Below are positions 38,067 through 44,820 of a stretch of DNA of 45,942 nt, piece after piece. Numbering within the stretch: position 1 is the stretch's first letter; every line of letters starts with the position of its first letter. Under the pieces are notes generated by a model that was given only the letters and a program-made list of their open reading frames with translations, searched no databases and had not been told where the DNA came from. The translations under genes and the position numbers were made by a program. The DNA is from a virus: positions 1 through 45,942 of the IMG/VR virus record IMGVR_UViG_3300019093_000572. One strand, written 5' to 3'.

Positions 38067-38110
38067 CTCAATGTTTCCTGTATTTTATTTATCTTCGTTA
38101 TAGGCGTATA

Positions 38111-38329
38111 TTACTTAAAACCGCCACCATCCATCAATACAGTGATATCTTCCGTTCCGCCGGTGTTGTTGCCAGAAATCTCAGCCACGTGTGTGAGCAA
38201 TGCAAATATATCTGAGTGTAGATTACGTGCTTCTGCGGCTGTCAGGGTGAGTTCTTTCTTCTGTGTTTGATTCATGGCCCGCACACGATCATTGAACATA
38301 CGCACGTGAATGCTAAGACTATGATCCAT
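38111..38329 (-). CDS. Small phage hypothetical protein
   Basis: 72 residues; MDHSLSIHVRMFNDRVRAMNQTQKKELTLTAAEARNLHSDIFALL, then a polar tail. The core AEARNLHSDIFALL is familiar to me from T4-like cyanophages. An internal ATG (38299) is an alternative start, since the full start overlaps the upstream gene by 11 bases. A 44-base gap follows before the next gene. Function unknown. Confidence 0.68.
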   Translation of the reverse strand: MDHSLSIHVRMFNDRVRAMNQTQKKELTLTAAEARNLHSDIFALLTHVAEISGNNTGGTEDITVLMDGGGFK

Positions 38330-38801
38330 TGGCAGCCTTGAGTTCGGTTTGCATTTGTTCCGGCGTCAAGTAAGGGCCACGGAATTCATAACGATTCAAT
38401 GTGATCAATTTTGGACACGTGGCCTTGGCCCAATGACTGTCAAACTTGAGGATGTAGTAGCCGGCACAGAAGTAACTTTTGCTTTTTGCGGTCTTGGTAA
38501 AGATCGGCAACTTGCGTTGTACATCATACAGTTCATTGTGCGGTCGGAACTGTGTGGGGAAACCGTAAACGTGATTGCCTTCGACCTGTTGTTCTGCAGT
38601 CTTCCGTACCGGCTTGTCAAACACAATGTTGTATTGCCGGCTGAGAACTTTGATACTAGCAAACGGCTCACGCTGGTCATTGTGTACATACACAAAGCCA
38701 CCTTCTTCCACTGCCTGTATGGTGGCCACCTTTTCTCCATGGTCTTCTACTATCCAGTATTTGTTTTTGACAATGGGTCTTGCAATGCGTTCTTCGGTCA
38801 T
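38319..38801 (-). CDS. Conserved phage protein
   Basis: 160 residues: IVKNKYWIVEDHGEKVATIQAVEEGGFVYVHNDQREPFASIKVLSRQYNIVFD, then HVYGFPTQFRPHNELYDVQRKLPIFTKTAKSKSYFCAGYYILKF. It recalls a T4-like phage family with KxxFTxxxxxxSYxCAGYYxIKF ending. The beta-rich N-terminus resembles a small barrel. Start overlaps upstream stop (ATGA). Function unknown. Confidence 0.78.
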   Translation of the reverse strand: MTEERIARPIVKNKYWIVEDHGEKVATIQAVEEGGFVYVHNDQREPFASIKVLSRQYNIVFDKPVRKTAEQQVEGNHVYGFPTQFRPHNELYDVQRKLPIFTKTAKSKSYFCAGYYILKFDSHWAKATCPKLITLNRYEFRGPYLTPEQMQTELKAANGS

Positions 38802-39127
38802 AGTTTTACACTTTCAATCATGATTGCTTGTGCCACTTGAGTGGCAAAGTCTTTTTCTTCATCGATCATGTACAGTTCATTGTGTCTACGATCTGTACGT
38901 TCGTCATAGCGATTGGTCTCTAAAATATGTCCACCAACGGCTTTGTACAAGGTAAAATTCATACCGTGTCCGTTGAGGCTGCGAGTTGAATCTTTACTGA
39001 CCATACCACGATGTGACTTAGCGCCAATGATGTTGATATGGTCATCACGAACCATGGAGTCATCTCTTAGGTTATATTCCCAGGCCCATTTGCATTTACG
39101 TGCAAACCATTGATCAAACCATTTCAT
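38798..39127 (-). CDS. Conserved phage protein
   Basis: 109 residues: MKWFDQWFARKCKWAWEYN, RDDHINIIGAK, GMNFTLYKAVGGHILETNRYDERTDRRHNELYMIDEEKDFATQVAQAIMIE. The GMNFTLYKAxGGxIxExxxYDxxxDRxxNxLYxIxExxD block recalls T4-like cyanophage hypotheticals. Mostly polar; Trp-rich N-terminus. AGGCAAAAAAC precedes the ATG. Function unknown. Confidence 0.78.
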   Translation of the reverse strand: MKWFDQWFARKCKWAWEYNLRDDSMVRDDHINIIGAKSHRGMVSKDSTRSLNGHGMNFTLYKAVGGHILETNRYDERTDRRHNELYMIDEEKDFATQVAQAIMIESVKL

Positions 39128-39449
39128 TGTTTTTTGCCTCTTGTTTGGTTAATGCATCCATGATCCGGAGATGATCATAGGCTTCTTTGAGGCCAGGATG
39201 TTTCCATAGCCTGACTTCAAATTCTTCGTCTTCCTGTTTTTTACGTCGAGCCCACTGTAGCAGTTCTTGTGCTTCATATGAGAGATCTAACATTACTGAA
39301 CTGCCTACTAACAGCCACGATGATCCATCGTACACCTGCATTTGATTGTTGTGTATTCGTACCAGGCCTGCACTGGGTACACCTGGATTGATATAAGGCA
39401 TTGGATATGATGCCTGCAAAAATGGTCCTGTGGCTATGTTGCTGATCAT
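39114..39449 (-). CDS. Possible structural phage protein
   Basis: 111 residues: the N-terminal half (SYPMPYINPGVPSAGLVRIHNNQMQVYDGSSWLLVG) resembles tail or capsid-decoration segments of phages, with VYDGSSW typical of beta-helical or adhesin-like pieces. The C-terminal half is helical, charged (LQWARRKKQEDEEFEVRLWKHPGL) and could be a coiled coil. I recall similar small proteins in T4-like phages. Function unknown. Confidence 0.65.
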   Translation of the reverse strand: MISNIATGPFLQASYPMPYINPGVPSAGLVRIHNNQMQVYDGSSWLLVGSSVMLDLSYEAQELLQWARRKKQEDEEFEVRLWKHPGLKEAYDHLRIMDALTKQEAKNNEMV

Positions 39450-39664
39450 TTTACTTTCTTAAGGTATTCTCTACCAATAAGTCCCTGTTCGACTTCCATC
39501 AAAGCAGTGGCACTGATGCCACCGGCACCGGTTACCTTGGCTCTGTGTCCGGCTTTGAGTTCACGAACTCGTTTGGCCAGTATTAGTATTAGATCAAAAC
39601 GATTGCCGACCTGTGCCACCGCAAGTTCGGATGTGTTTCTGCTGTTGGATATGGGTTTGTTCAT
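39446..39664 (-). CDS. rpoZ: RNA polymerase omega subunit homologue
   Basis: 72 residues. VGNRFDLILILAKRVRELKAG followed by ISATALMEVEQGLIGREYL matches the core of bacterial omega (E. coli: IGNRFDLVLVAARRARQM and IALREIEEGLI). Omega clasps the beta-prime C-terminus and helps assemble RNA polymerase. Here the N-terminus differs and the protein is shorter than bacterial omega (about 90). A phage omega could replace host omega in the polymerase or bind its site and change promoter choice; this is inference. Coupled to the DUF3307 gene by an ATGA overlap. Confidence 0.88.
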   Translation of the reverse strand: MNKPISNSRNTSELAVAQVGNRFDLILILAKRVRELKAGHRAKVTGAGGISATALMEVEQGLIGREYLKKVK

Positions 39665-40038
39665 GCTATGGCTCCGTTGAATATAAGTAGTCCGGTCAAG
39701 TAGACCAAAACAAAATAGGTTATGGCGTGTAACAGTTGGTCAACACCGAACCAGATCCAAAATGCACGGTCTTCCGTGGTCAGTCCTTGTGTGAACTGTC
39801 GTTTGGCCCAGTCAATGTGATAGTGTAGGAAAGCATCAAATACAGCCAGGCCAAGTGCAAATACAGGATCTACAAAATGCAATAAAATAACATAGGTAAA
39901 GGCCCCGTGTAGGCCAGCGTGTTGTAGACCACCCAGGGCGCCAAAGGTGCCCTTGTCATCTTGCATACGTTTGCTTTGCCATAAAAAATCAGCAAGAAAG
40001 TGTTTGAAGAAGAATAAAAATAGTAATAAGTAAATCAT
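39661..40038 (-). CDS. DUF3307-family membrane protein
   Basis: 125 residues with about three hydrophobic segments. MIYLLLFLFFFKHFLADFLWQSKRMQDDKG, LQHAGLHGAFTYVILL and FLHYHIDWAKRQF match the DUF3307 pattern with HFxAD...K and HA..H. The start at 40038 overlaps the upstream stop (ATGA), which decides it over a longer frame. Membrane histidines may bind a metal. Function of the family is not known. Confidence 0.82.
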   Translation of the reverse strand: MIYLLLFLFFFKHFLADFLWQSKRMQDDKGTFGALGGLQHAGLHGAFTYVILLHFVDPVFALGLAVFDAFLHYHIDWAKRQFTQGLTTEDRAFWIWFGVDQLLHAITYFVLVYLTGLLIFNGAIA

Positions 40039-40262
40039 TGTTGCAAAGTTTCCCACACCAGTTCTGAATCTTTCATGTATGCCACAGGCCGAAGCCAACC
40101 GTGACCGATGCATTCTTGTATGATATCTCGATAGTTTTCCGGGCACCGTTGACTAATCTCAAAACCTGCCCTTGGGCTCATCGTCATATCGTCGTGTATG
40201 ATAAAATTGTCATCATTGTGACGTATGGTACGTATACTGCTGGTGTGTAGTTTAAAGGGCAT
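40035..40262 (-). CDS. Small phage hypothetical protein
   Basis: 75 residues: MPFKLHTSSIRTIRHNDDNFIIHDDMTMSPRAGFEISQRCPENYRDIIQECIGHGWLRPVAYMKDSELVWETLQQ. Soluble, mixed; a CPENYRDIIQECIGHGWLxPVAYM block recalls a phage hypothetical. Its start overlaps the upstream small gene by 11 bases and its stop is coupled to DUF3307 (ATGA). Confidence 0.7.
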   Translation of the reverse strand: MPFKLHTSSIRTIRHNDDNFIIHDDMTMSPRAGFEISQRCPENYRDIIQECIGHGWLRPVAYMKDSELVWETLQQ

Positions 40263-40419
40263 TGTTTGTTTCTTTGGGTCGATTTAGTACAATTTCAAGC
40301 CATCCCACCATGGCTATTAACCATCCGGCGTTGCCTGGCATATCCCAGGTTGCTACAACCATAATTGCACACATTATCAAAATTGCAATGGCCAATATTT
40401 CTTTAATTCGTTTGTTCAT
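40252..40419 (-). CDS. Tiny two-helix membrane protein
   Basis: 55 residues: MNKRIKEILAIAILIMCAIMVVATW is a hydrophobic helix, GNAGWLIAMVGWLEIVLNR a second. Its opening (MNKRIKEIL) mirrors MNQRIKKLA of the next gene upstream. It has no clear ribosome site and overlaps both neighbours, so translation by coupling is likely. Function unknown. Confidence 0.55.
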   Translation of the reverse strand: MNKRIKEILAIAILIMCAIMVVATWDMPGNAGWLIAMVGWLEIVLNRPKETNNAL

Positions 40420-40603
40420 ATGAATTCAATCTTTCTTTGATTTTTAACACGTCAGTTTCAAATTCTGACAAATATTCTTTTATGACCTGTTCAGCAAACG
40501 CATCCAATGCCTTCTCAGAGAAGGTATATATGATACCCAGTTGCTCATCTTCTGCTCTACGGTTGGCCCAAATGTTGGCAAGTTTTTTGATTCGTTGGTT
40601 CAT
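40403..40603 (-). CDS. Conserved small phage protein (MNxRIKxLA family)
   Basis: 66 residues: MNQRIKKLANIWANRRAEDEQ, then FSEKALDAFAEQVIKEYLSEFETDVLKIKERLN. I recall a very common phage family opening MNERIRELAEQA with a DxFAExIxxE helix near the end. The start at 40603 has GGAAAG 8 bases upstream and an ATGA overlap with the upstream gene. All-helical, soluble. Function unknown. Confidence 0.75.
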   Translation of the reverse strand: MNQRIKKLANIWANRRAEDEQLGIIYTFSEKALDAFAEQVIKEYLSEFETDVLKIKERLNSYEQTN

Positions 40604-40776
40604 ATTTTTTTCTTTCCTACAGCAACACATTCGAGTGATGTATTGTATCTAACATCAATATGGCGTTTGGCAGTTTCACACTGACCGACAGTTTCGTATC
40701 TGGCTACCACAGTACGTTGTACAGCGGTGGCACTGCCTGGATACATCAACAATTGGGTCAACACTAGTTCGAACAT
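40600..40776 (-). CDS. Small Cys-containing hypothetical protein
   Basis: 58 residues: MFELVLTQLLMYPGSATAVQ, VARYETVGQCETAKRHIDVRYNTSLECVAVGKKK. A short hydrophobic start, a Gly-Gln-Cys helix and a late Cys give the same layout as the 59-residue protein at 7081. Its stop overlaps the next start (ATGA), which supports it as a real gene. Possibly exported through the hydrophobic start with a disulfide. Function unknown. Confidence 0.68.
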   Translation of the reverse strand: MFELVLTQLLMYPGSATAVQRTVVARYETVGQCETAKRHIDVRYNTSLECVAVGKKKI

Positions 40777-40789
40777 GATTCAACTCGAT

Positions 40790-41779
40790 TCATTGGGGAT
40801 ACCCTGCACTCAATAAATCACCAAACTGTGTGGCGTGTTCGCTGAGACGATTCAATTCATACTTGCCACACAGTTTTAGGAACTGAGCACCAATCATGGG
40901 ACGATTCTTGGGCACTGAGCCGGCGTCAATGGTGGCCTTGATCTTGGCCTTGATGTCTTCGGGCTGTGCAGTAAGATCCACTAGAGTAACATTACGGTGA
41001 TAGTCATCTAGCACCTTGTGTTCTTTGCCATTGTGGTCTACCCAACGTTGCAACATGAGATTGTTCCAAGCAAATCCTTGCCGGTCCCTATCTTCAAATG
41101 CTTCTTGCAAGCCAATCTTGTTCTTGGTACCTTTGGTACGCACACCAGGATAGGCACTGAACACATTGTCGCTGGCATCGCCACGCATACACTTCTCGAA
41201 CAGGATCCACTTGGGATCAGGTATGCGTTTGGGCTCTTTGGTCTTTTTATCAACTACCAATTTGCCTCGCTTGTCGAGTATACCGTCCAAGGTATGCAAC
41301 TCATCGGCGATACCATTGTACTGTTTCACGTTCGGTGCCAGCAGTTGATAAAAGTCTGTGTCTGAGCTTACGATGACGTGTTCATCCTCAGGGTGACTTT
41401 GTATCCATCCTGCCACCAAGTCATCTGCTTCCAGGTGCTCGTGCCGGAGAACAGTACAATTTGTTTTGTCTTGCAGAAACGTTTTGAGCTCGTCAAAAGT
41501 TTCCCAAAATAGTCTATCTTCTTCGGCTTCGGTTTCCGTGAGTGCGGCTCGGGCGACTGCACGGTTCTTCTTGTACGGCTCATAAAAGTCCTTGCGCCAG
41601 CTTCGACCCTCTAAACACCAGACCACGTGGTCGGCTTTCTGGTCACGCCAGGCTTTGTTGACACTACCCAGAGTCACGTGGATAGCAAAACCCAATCGGT
41701 CCCAAGTATCGCTTTGACGATGGGCACTGTGACGGGCACGAAAGAAAGTGTTAGCAGTATCGACGATTAAGTATCTCAT
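40790..41779 (-). CDS. 5'-3' exonuclease (FEN/PIN-fold)
   Basis: 329 residues. Metal ligands by motif: D7 in IVDTAN, E117 and D119-D120 in EHLEADD, D140 and D142 in SSDTDFYQL, and MRGDASDNV (about 213-221), matching flap endonuclease/polymerase-I-type 5'-3' exonucleases and T4 RNase H. It would remove RNA primers or 5' flaps during phage replication or recombination. The promoter boxes at 41786-41814 end 6 bases before the ATG at 41779, so its mRNA is likely leaderless. It is followed by small genes in the same leftward run. Confidence 0.86.
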   Translation of the reverse strand: MRYLIVDTANTFFRARHSAHRQSDTWDRLGFAIHVTLGSVNKAWRDQKADHVVWCLEGRSWRKDFYEPYKKNRAVARAALTETEAEEDRLFWETFDELKTFLQDKTNCTVLRHEHLEADDLVAGWIQSHPEDEHVIVSSDTDFYQLLAPNVKQYNGIADELHTLDGILDKRGKLVVDKKTKEPKRIPDPKWILFEKCMRGDASDNVFSAYPGVRTKGTKNKIGLQEAFEDRDRQGFAWNNLMLQRWVDHNGKEHKVLDDYHRNVTLVDLTAQPEDIKAKIKATIDAGSVPKNRPMIGAQFLKLCGKYELNRLSEHATQFGDLLSAGYPQ

Positions 41780-41785
41780 GCAGTA

Positions 41786-41814
41786 ATAATAGCATATTAT
41801 TCAATTCTTGTCAA
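41786..41814 (-). promoter_or_regulatory. Sigma70 promoter, minus strand, leaderless start
   Basis: On the minus strand TTGACA (41814-41809), 17-base spacer, TATTAT (41791-41786). The predicted start site is the A of the ATG at 41779. Confidence 0.82.
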
Positions 41815-42513
41815 CTCGTTGTGGACAATTTTGGTATACAAGAATTTGGCCCAAGCGGCATGGGCCGCTGGACCAAAATGGTAAGAATCTGGGCCAACTG
41901 ATTCAAAACCCTGTTGTACACACCATTCATAATAGGTGCCTTTGGGATTGTATGGATCAAGGTACGAGTTGTTCCAGGTATATTGGTGCTCAACCACATT
42001 GGGATCAAAATAATTATAGGTGTTAAAGAACAAATGTGGTACGCCCATTCGTTTTAGGTCCAAATGAAACTGGTGTATTTTGCTGTGACTGTGTTGCATT
42101 TCATTGGCCCAATCTAGTTCAGCAACAAATTTGGGATACTGTTTCTTCAACCATTCGGGCCAATCTGCTCCAACACCCCCAGCATTGACTTGCCAAGTGA
42201 TACCGGTGTCGGGGTCGCAGAACTCTTTGCGTTCCCATGTGCTCCAACCTATTACAACAAAGTCTGGAGCCCCGCCCAAAATACATTCCCACGCAGTTCT
42301 TATTATGCGATGGTTACTGCTGGCACTCTCGGCATCACATATAAGTTTGCAATTCATTCGATTGGCCAACACTTGCCCGTAACTGACTGCTAGATTGTCA
42401 GGATGTGGTCGACGACCCAATGTACGGTATTTGGGATCATCTTCAGCAAAGCAATAGGTGTTGACTGCCTCTGCTCCGGCCGTGTGACTGTCGCCATTGA
42501 CGTAAAGGATCAC
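41797..42513 (-). CDS. SGNH/GDSL-like protein, paralogue 5
   Basis: 238 residues: YVNGDSHTAGAE with the nucleophile Ser (about 9), SASSNHRI as a Gly/Asn-type block, VVIGWSTWERKEF, and a C-terminal DSYHFGPAAHAAWA with Asp and His. I recall this MILYxNGDSHxAGAE family in cyanophages and pelagiphages. Acyl- or acetyl-ester chemistry on glycans is likely; not proven. Start overlaps the upstream stop (ATGA). Confidence 0.75.
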   Translation of the reverse strand: MILYVNGDSHTAGAEAVNTYCFAEDDPKYRTLGRRPHPDNLAVSYGQVLANRMNCKLICDAESASSNHRIIRTAWECILGGAPDFVVIGWSTWERKEFCDPDTGITWQVNAGGVGADWPEWLKKQYPKFVAELDWANEMQHSHSKIHQFHLDLKRMGVPHLFFNTYNYFDPNVVEHQYTWNNSYLDPYNPKGTYYEWCVQQGFESVGPDSYHFGPAAHAAWAKFLYTKIVHNELTRIE

Positions 42514-42899
42514 GATACTTCGCTACGTCCGTCACCTAGATCTCTGCGTTGTACGATACGAGTTTCAGGTGCCTGGTTGGCCTCCCATTGTTCGTAATTT
42601 TCCATGATCACATTGCGGCAGATATCTTGGAACCAGCGGTCCACAATGGCAGCATCGTCTCGACCTTCGTAGCCGGCCTTGACCAAGCGGGCCAAAAAGA
42701 TATCGTTCCAGTCCAATTCAAATGCACCATTGCCCACATTATCTGGATCCAGTTCTACACTGACCACACTCACATAAGGCTCGCCTTTTTTGGTTGCTGC
42801 CGCTTTGGCACTGGCACTGACTTTTAATTTTGGTTCTGCTTTGGCAGGCGCCTTCTTTGCTGGCACTTTTTTTGCCGCAGTCTTTTTAGCTGTTGCCAT
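42510..42899 (-). CDS. Basic-tailed phage hypothetical protein
   Basis: 129 residues: a Lys/Ala-rich N-terminus (MATAKKTAAKKVPAKKAPAK) like histone-H1-like tails, then a compact domain with VVSVELDPDNVGNGAFELDWNDIFLARLVKAGYEGRDDAAIVDRWFQDICRNVI. I recall the domain in T4-like cyanophages. The tail probably binds DNA. GGGGGAG precedes the ATG at 42899; an earlier in-frame opening was rejected. Function unknown. Confidence 0.78.
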   Translation of the reverse strand: MATAKKTAAKKVPAKKAPAKAEPKLKVSASAKAAATKKGEPYVSVVSVELDPDNVGNGAFELDWNDIFLARLVKAGYEGRDDAAIVDRWFQDICRNVIMENYEQWEANQAPETRIVQRRDLGDGRSEVS

Positions 42900-43101
42900 T
42901 GGTTCTCCCCCACTTGATTCGAAGCCAGATACGCTCGTGTATGTAGTAATCAATGCTCAGTAGAACGTGTAATGCTGTGGCAAATCCTGCTGAGTTGCCC
43001 AAGTTTCCTGTGAACAGATAAGTCCAGAAGATAGTGAATAACCAAGCAGTCAAGCGATAGGTAAGCATTCTTACCACGGTTCTTTGTTTTGTTTCTGTCA
43101 T
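42886..43101 (-). CDS. DUF2061-family membrane protein
   Basis: 71 residues: VVRMLTYRLTAWLFTIFWTYLFTG, SAGFATALHVLLSIDYYIHERIW with two hydrophobic segments. The RxLxxRLxAxxFTxxxxYxxTGxxxxAxxxAxxxxxxxIxxYYxHERxW pattern matches the DUF2061 family found in bacteria and phages. Inner-membrane location expected; function unknown. Overlaps the downstream gene by 14 bases and abuts QueE directly. Confidence 0.8.
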   Translation of the reverse strand: MTETKQRTVVRMLTYRLTAWLFTIFWTYLFTGNLGNSAGFATALHVLLSIDYYIHERIWLRIKWGRTNGNS

Positions 43102-43941
43102 TTAAGTTCCCCATTCATTTTTAAATAATGGCACCTGTAGTCTATCGCTGTAGCGTAGACCGTGTTTCATTGCCAGTTCTGCCACACGGCGATTATTAAG
43201 AGTGTACACGCTTTCAACACCCCCGATGGGCATGAGATAAACGTGTCCGGTGAATCCAGCCTGACGATATGCGTTCACTGTCCACAGTGCTTCTTCGACA
43301 TCAGCATCAGTGGCAACAACTAGTTTTAGATACGCTGTACCCACTTGTTCGTATTCGCATACAACTTCAGGCAGTATGGCTTCTTCTCTGCTTTCGCCCG
43401 AGCAACTCAGTTTGGCACTGACACTGAATGTGATTTCACGTTGTGCTCTCCACCGCTGTAGGTATTCTTTGAACTCTGCGGTGAGCTTTTGAGTGCCGTT
43501 GGTTTCAAATGTGATTTCTTTAAGACCATGCATATTGGGGTGATCCAACAATTCTGGATACGCACGTTGCCAACCCAACAAGGGTTCCCCACCGGTGATG
43601 ACCAAATGCTCATCTTCCCAACGACCATGAGGCAGTATCTCCATGATACGATCCACAATGCCGTTGCTCTCCATCATGGGACTCAAGTCTTTGAATCTAG
43701 GATCCCACGATGCATAACTGTCACAGCCTGTGCTCACCAGAGGCAGCTCTTCGTAGGTTTTATAATAGTGTATGCGAGAGGCAATGTCTTCAATTTCTCG
43801 ACTTGACTCGCCTCGTGGCATACCAAAGCCGGCACATTTGAAGTTGCAACCAAATGTGCGTAAGAACACACTGGGTACACCCATGTAACGACCTTCACCT
43901 TGAATGCTGTAGAACAGCTCTGCAATTTTTAATTTACTCAT
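43102..43941 (-). CDS. queE: 7-carboxy-7-deazaguanine synthase
   Basis: 279 residues. Radical SAM cysteines C32-x3-C36 in GCNFKCAGFG, with the third cysteine displaced to C73 in STGCDSYASW, so a 36-residue insertion separates them. ITGGEPLLGW (about 115-124) is the SAM-binding GGEP, and FETNGT and FSVSAKLSCSG follow. It converts 6-carboxytetrahydropterin to 7-carboxy-7-deazaguanine. I recall T4-like cyanophage QueE with a similar insertion. QueD is 350 bases upstream. Product may go to DNA hypermodification or host queuosine; QueC and FolE are not in the window. Confidence 0.88.
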   Translation of the reverse strand: MSKLKIAELFYSIQGEGRYMGVPSVFLRTFGCNFKCAGFGMPRGESSREIEDIASRIHYYKTYEELPLVSTGCDSYASWDPRFKDLSPMMESNGIVDRIMEILPHGRWEDEHLVITGGEPLLGWQRAYPELLDHPNMHGLKEITFETNGTQKLTAEFKEYLQRWRAQREITFSVSAKLSCSGESREEAILPEVVCEYEQVGTAYLKLVVATDADVEEALWTVNAYRQAGFTGHVYLMPIGGVESVYTLNNRRVAELAMKHGLRYSDRLQVPLFKNEWGT

Positions 43942-43942
43942 T

Positions 43943-44101
43943 TTACCAATGCCTTATAACTCCTGCTATGATGAAGCAGTTTGTGATGATATATGTTAAC
44001 ACAATCACAGTACAAATGCAAGCAATACGGTCAGCTTCTTTGTCCGTAGTGCCTGTTTTTTCACCTAATGCTTTAGCCCAAAGGCGCCACAGTCTTTTCA
44101 T
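43943..44101 (-). CDS. Tiny membrane protein next to QueE
   Basis: 52 residues: MKRLWRLWAKALGEKTGTTDKEADRIACICTVIVLTYIITNCFIIAGVIRHW. A charged N-terminus, then one hydrophobic helix. I recall the same protein in T4-like phages (WAKALGEK...EADxxAxxxTxIVL). The stop TAA lies 1 base before the QueE ATG. Function unknown. Confidence 0.72.
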   Translation of the reverse strand: MKRLWRLWAKALGEKTGTTDKEADRIACICTVIVLTYIITNCFIIAGVIRHW

Positions 44102-44291
44102 TTTTTATCTGTGGATAATAATATGTACAGTTGCTACGGCGTATATCCCAACTGCTGGCTATACCACCTAGATGGTGTAGGGTCCATCTAGCACGGTCAT
44201 GTGCTTGCGGCACAGCCATGGGCCAGGGCGTGTTGTTGCGGCACTGTATGTACTGCTTGAGATAAACATAGCTTTGTTCACGTGCCCACAT
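44073..44291 (-). CDS. Small hypothetical protein
   Basis: 72 residues: MWAREQSYVYLKQYIQCRNNTPWPM, DRARWTLHHLGGIASSWDIRRSN. Soluble, basic, with ARWTLHHLGGIxSSWDI that I recall from phages. The ATG at 44291 lies 2 bases after the QueD stop, which fixes the start over a longer frame. It overlaps the next small gene by 29 bases. Function unknown. Confidence 0.62.
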   Translation of the reverse strand: MWAREQSYVYLKQYIQCRNNTPWPMAVPQAHDRARWTLHHLGGIASSWDIRRSNCTYYYPQIKNEKTVAPLG

Positions 44292-44293
44292 TT

Positions 44294-44743
44294 TTAACCT
44301 TCGTAGATGGCACTGTTGGCTCCATGTTCGGCACACTCTACACGAACACAATAACAACGATTGTTGGTCTTTTCTCGAATCAAAGCGTCAGCAAAGGTAA
44401 ATGCGTGTTCAGCAAACTTCTCTGCGCCTACGCCATCAAAAATACGAATCTCTGCTAGATCTAATGCCTCAAGTTCTCGGAACTTGGCCAGGTGTGGATC
44501 TTGCTGATCCAGAGCCAACTTGTGATCAAAATGATCTTCTAACCATGCTTTCAGCGGTTTGAGTCCACCAAAGTCCACTGCCCAGTTCTTATCGTCTAAA
44601 TGGTCACAGCCAAATGTGAATGTGAATGCCAGACTGTAACCATGTAGCAGATGACAATGACTATGATCTGCGTTGGGTTGACGGAACACCGCACTGAGTC
44701 CAATGTTGTGTCCGTAGTGTTTTGTTGAAAGATATTTTGCCAT
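44294..44743 (-). CDS. queD: 6-carboxytetrahydropterin synthase
   Basis: 149 residues of the QueD/PTPS fold: ADHSHCHLLHGYSLAF (catalytic-type Cys about 30 with surrounding His), VDFGGLKPLKAWLEDHFDHKLALD (FDHKL with active-site Asp-His) and VRVECAEHG (about 134-142) close to the C-terminus. It converts dihydroneopterin triphosphate to 6-carboxytetrahydropterin, the substrate chain for QueE. Canonical HGH is HGY here and the first Zn His is not in its usual place, so the metal site may differ. AGGAGAAAATA precedes the ATG; its own promoter is at 44761. Confidence 0.82.
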   Translation of the reverse strand: MAKYLSTKHYGHNIGLSAVFRQPNADHSHCHLLHGYSLAFTFTFGCDHLDDKNWAVDFGGLKPLKAWLEDHFDHKLALDQQDPHLAKFRELEALDLAEIRIFDGVGAEKFAEHAFTFADALIREKTNNRCYCVRVECAEHGANSAIYEG

Positions 44744-44760
44744 TATTTTCTCCTATGTTA

Positions 44761-44789
44761 ATTTTAGCATAGGCAGCAGAATTTGTCGA
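44761..44789 (-). promoter_or_regulatory. Sigma70-like promoter of the QueD-QueE run
   Basis: Minus strand: TCGACA (44789-44784), 17-base spacer, TAAAAT (44766-44761), each five of six matches to consensus, 18 bases upstream of the QueD ATG at 44743, with AGGAG in the leader. Confidence 0.7.
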
Positions 44790-44820
44790 GCGGGAGTGAT
44801 GCCAAGACCGCCTGGTTGAA

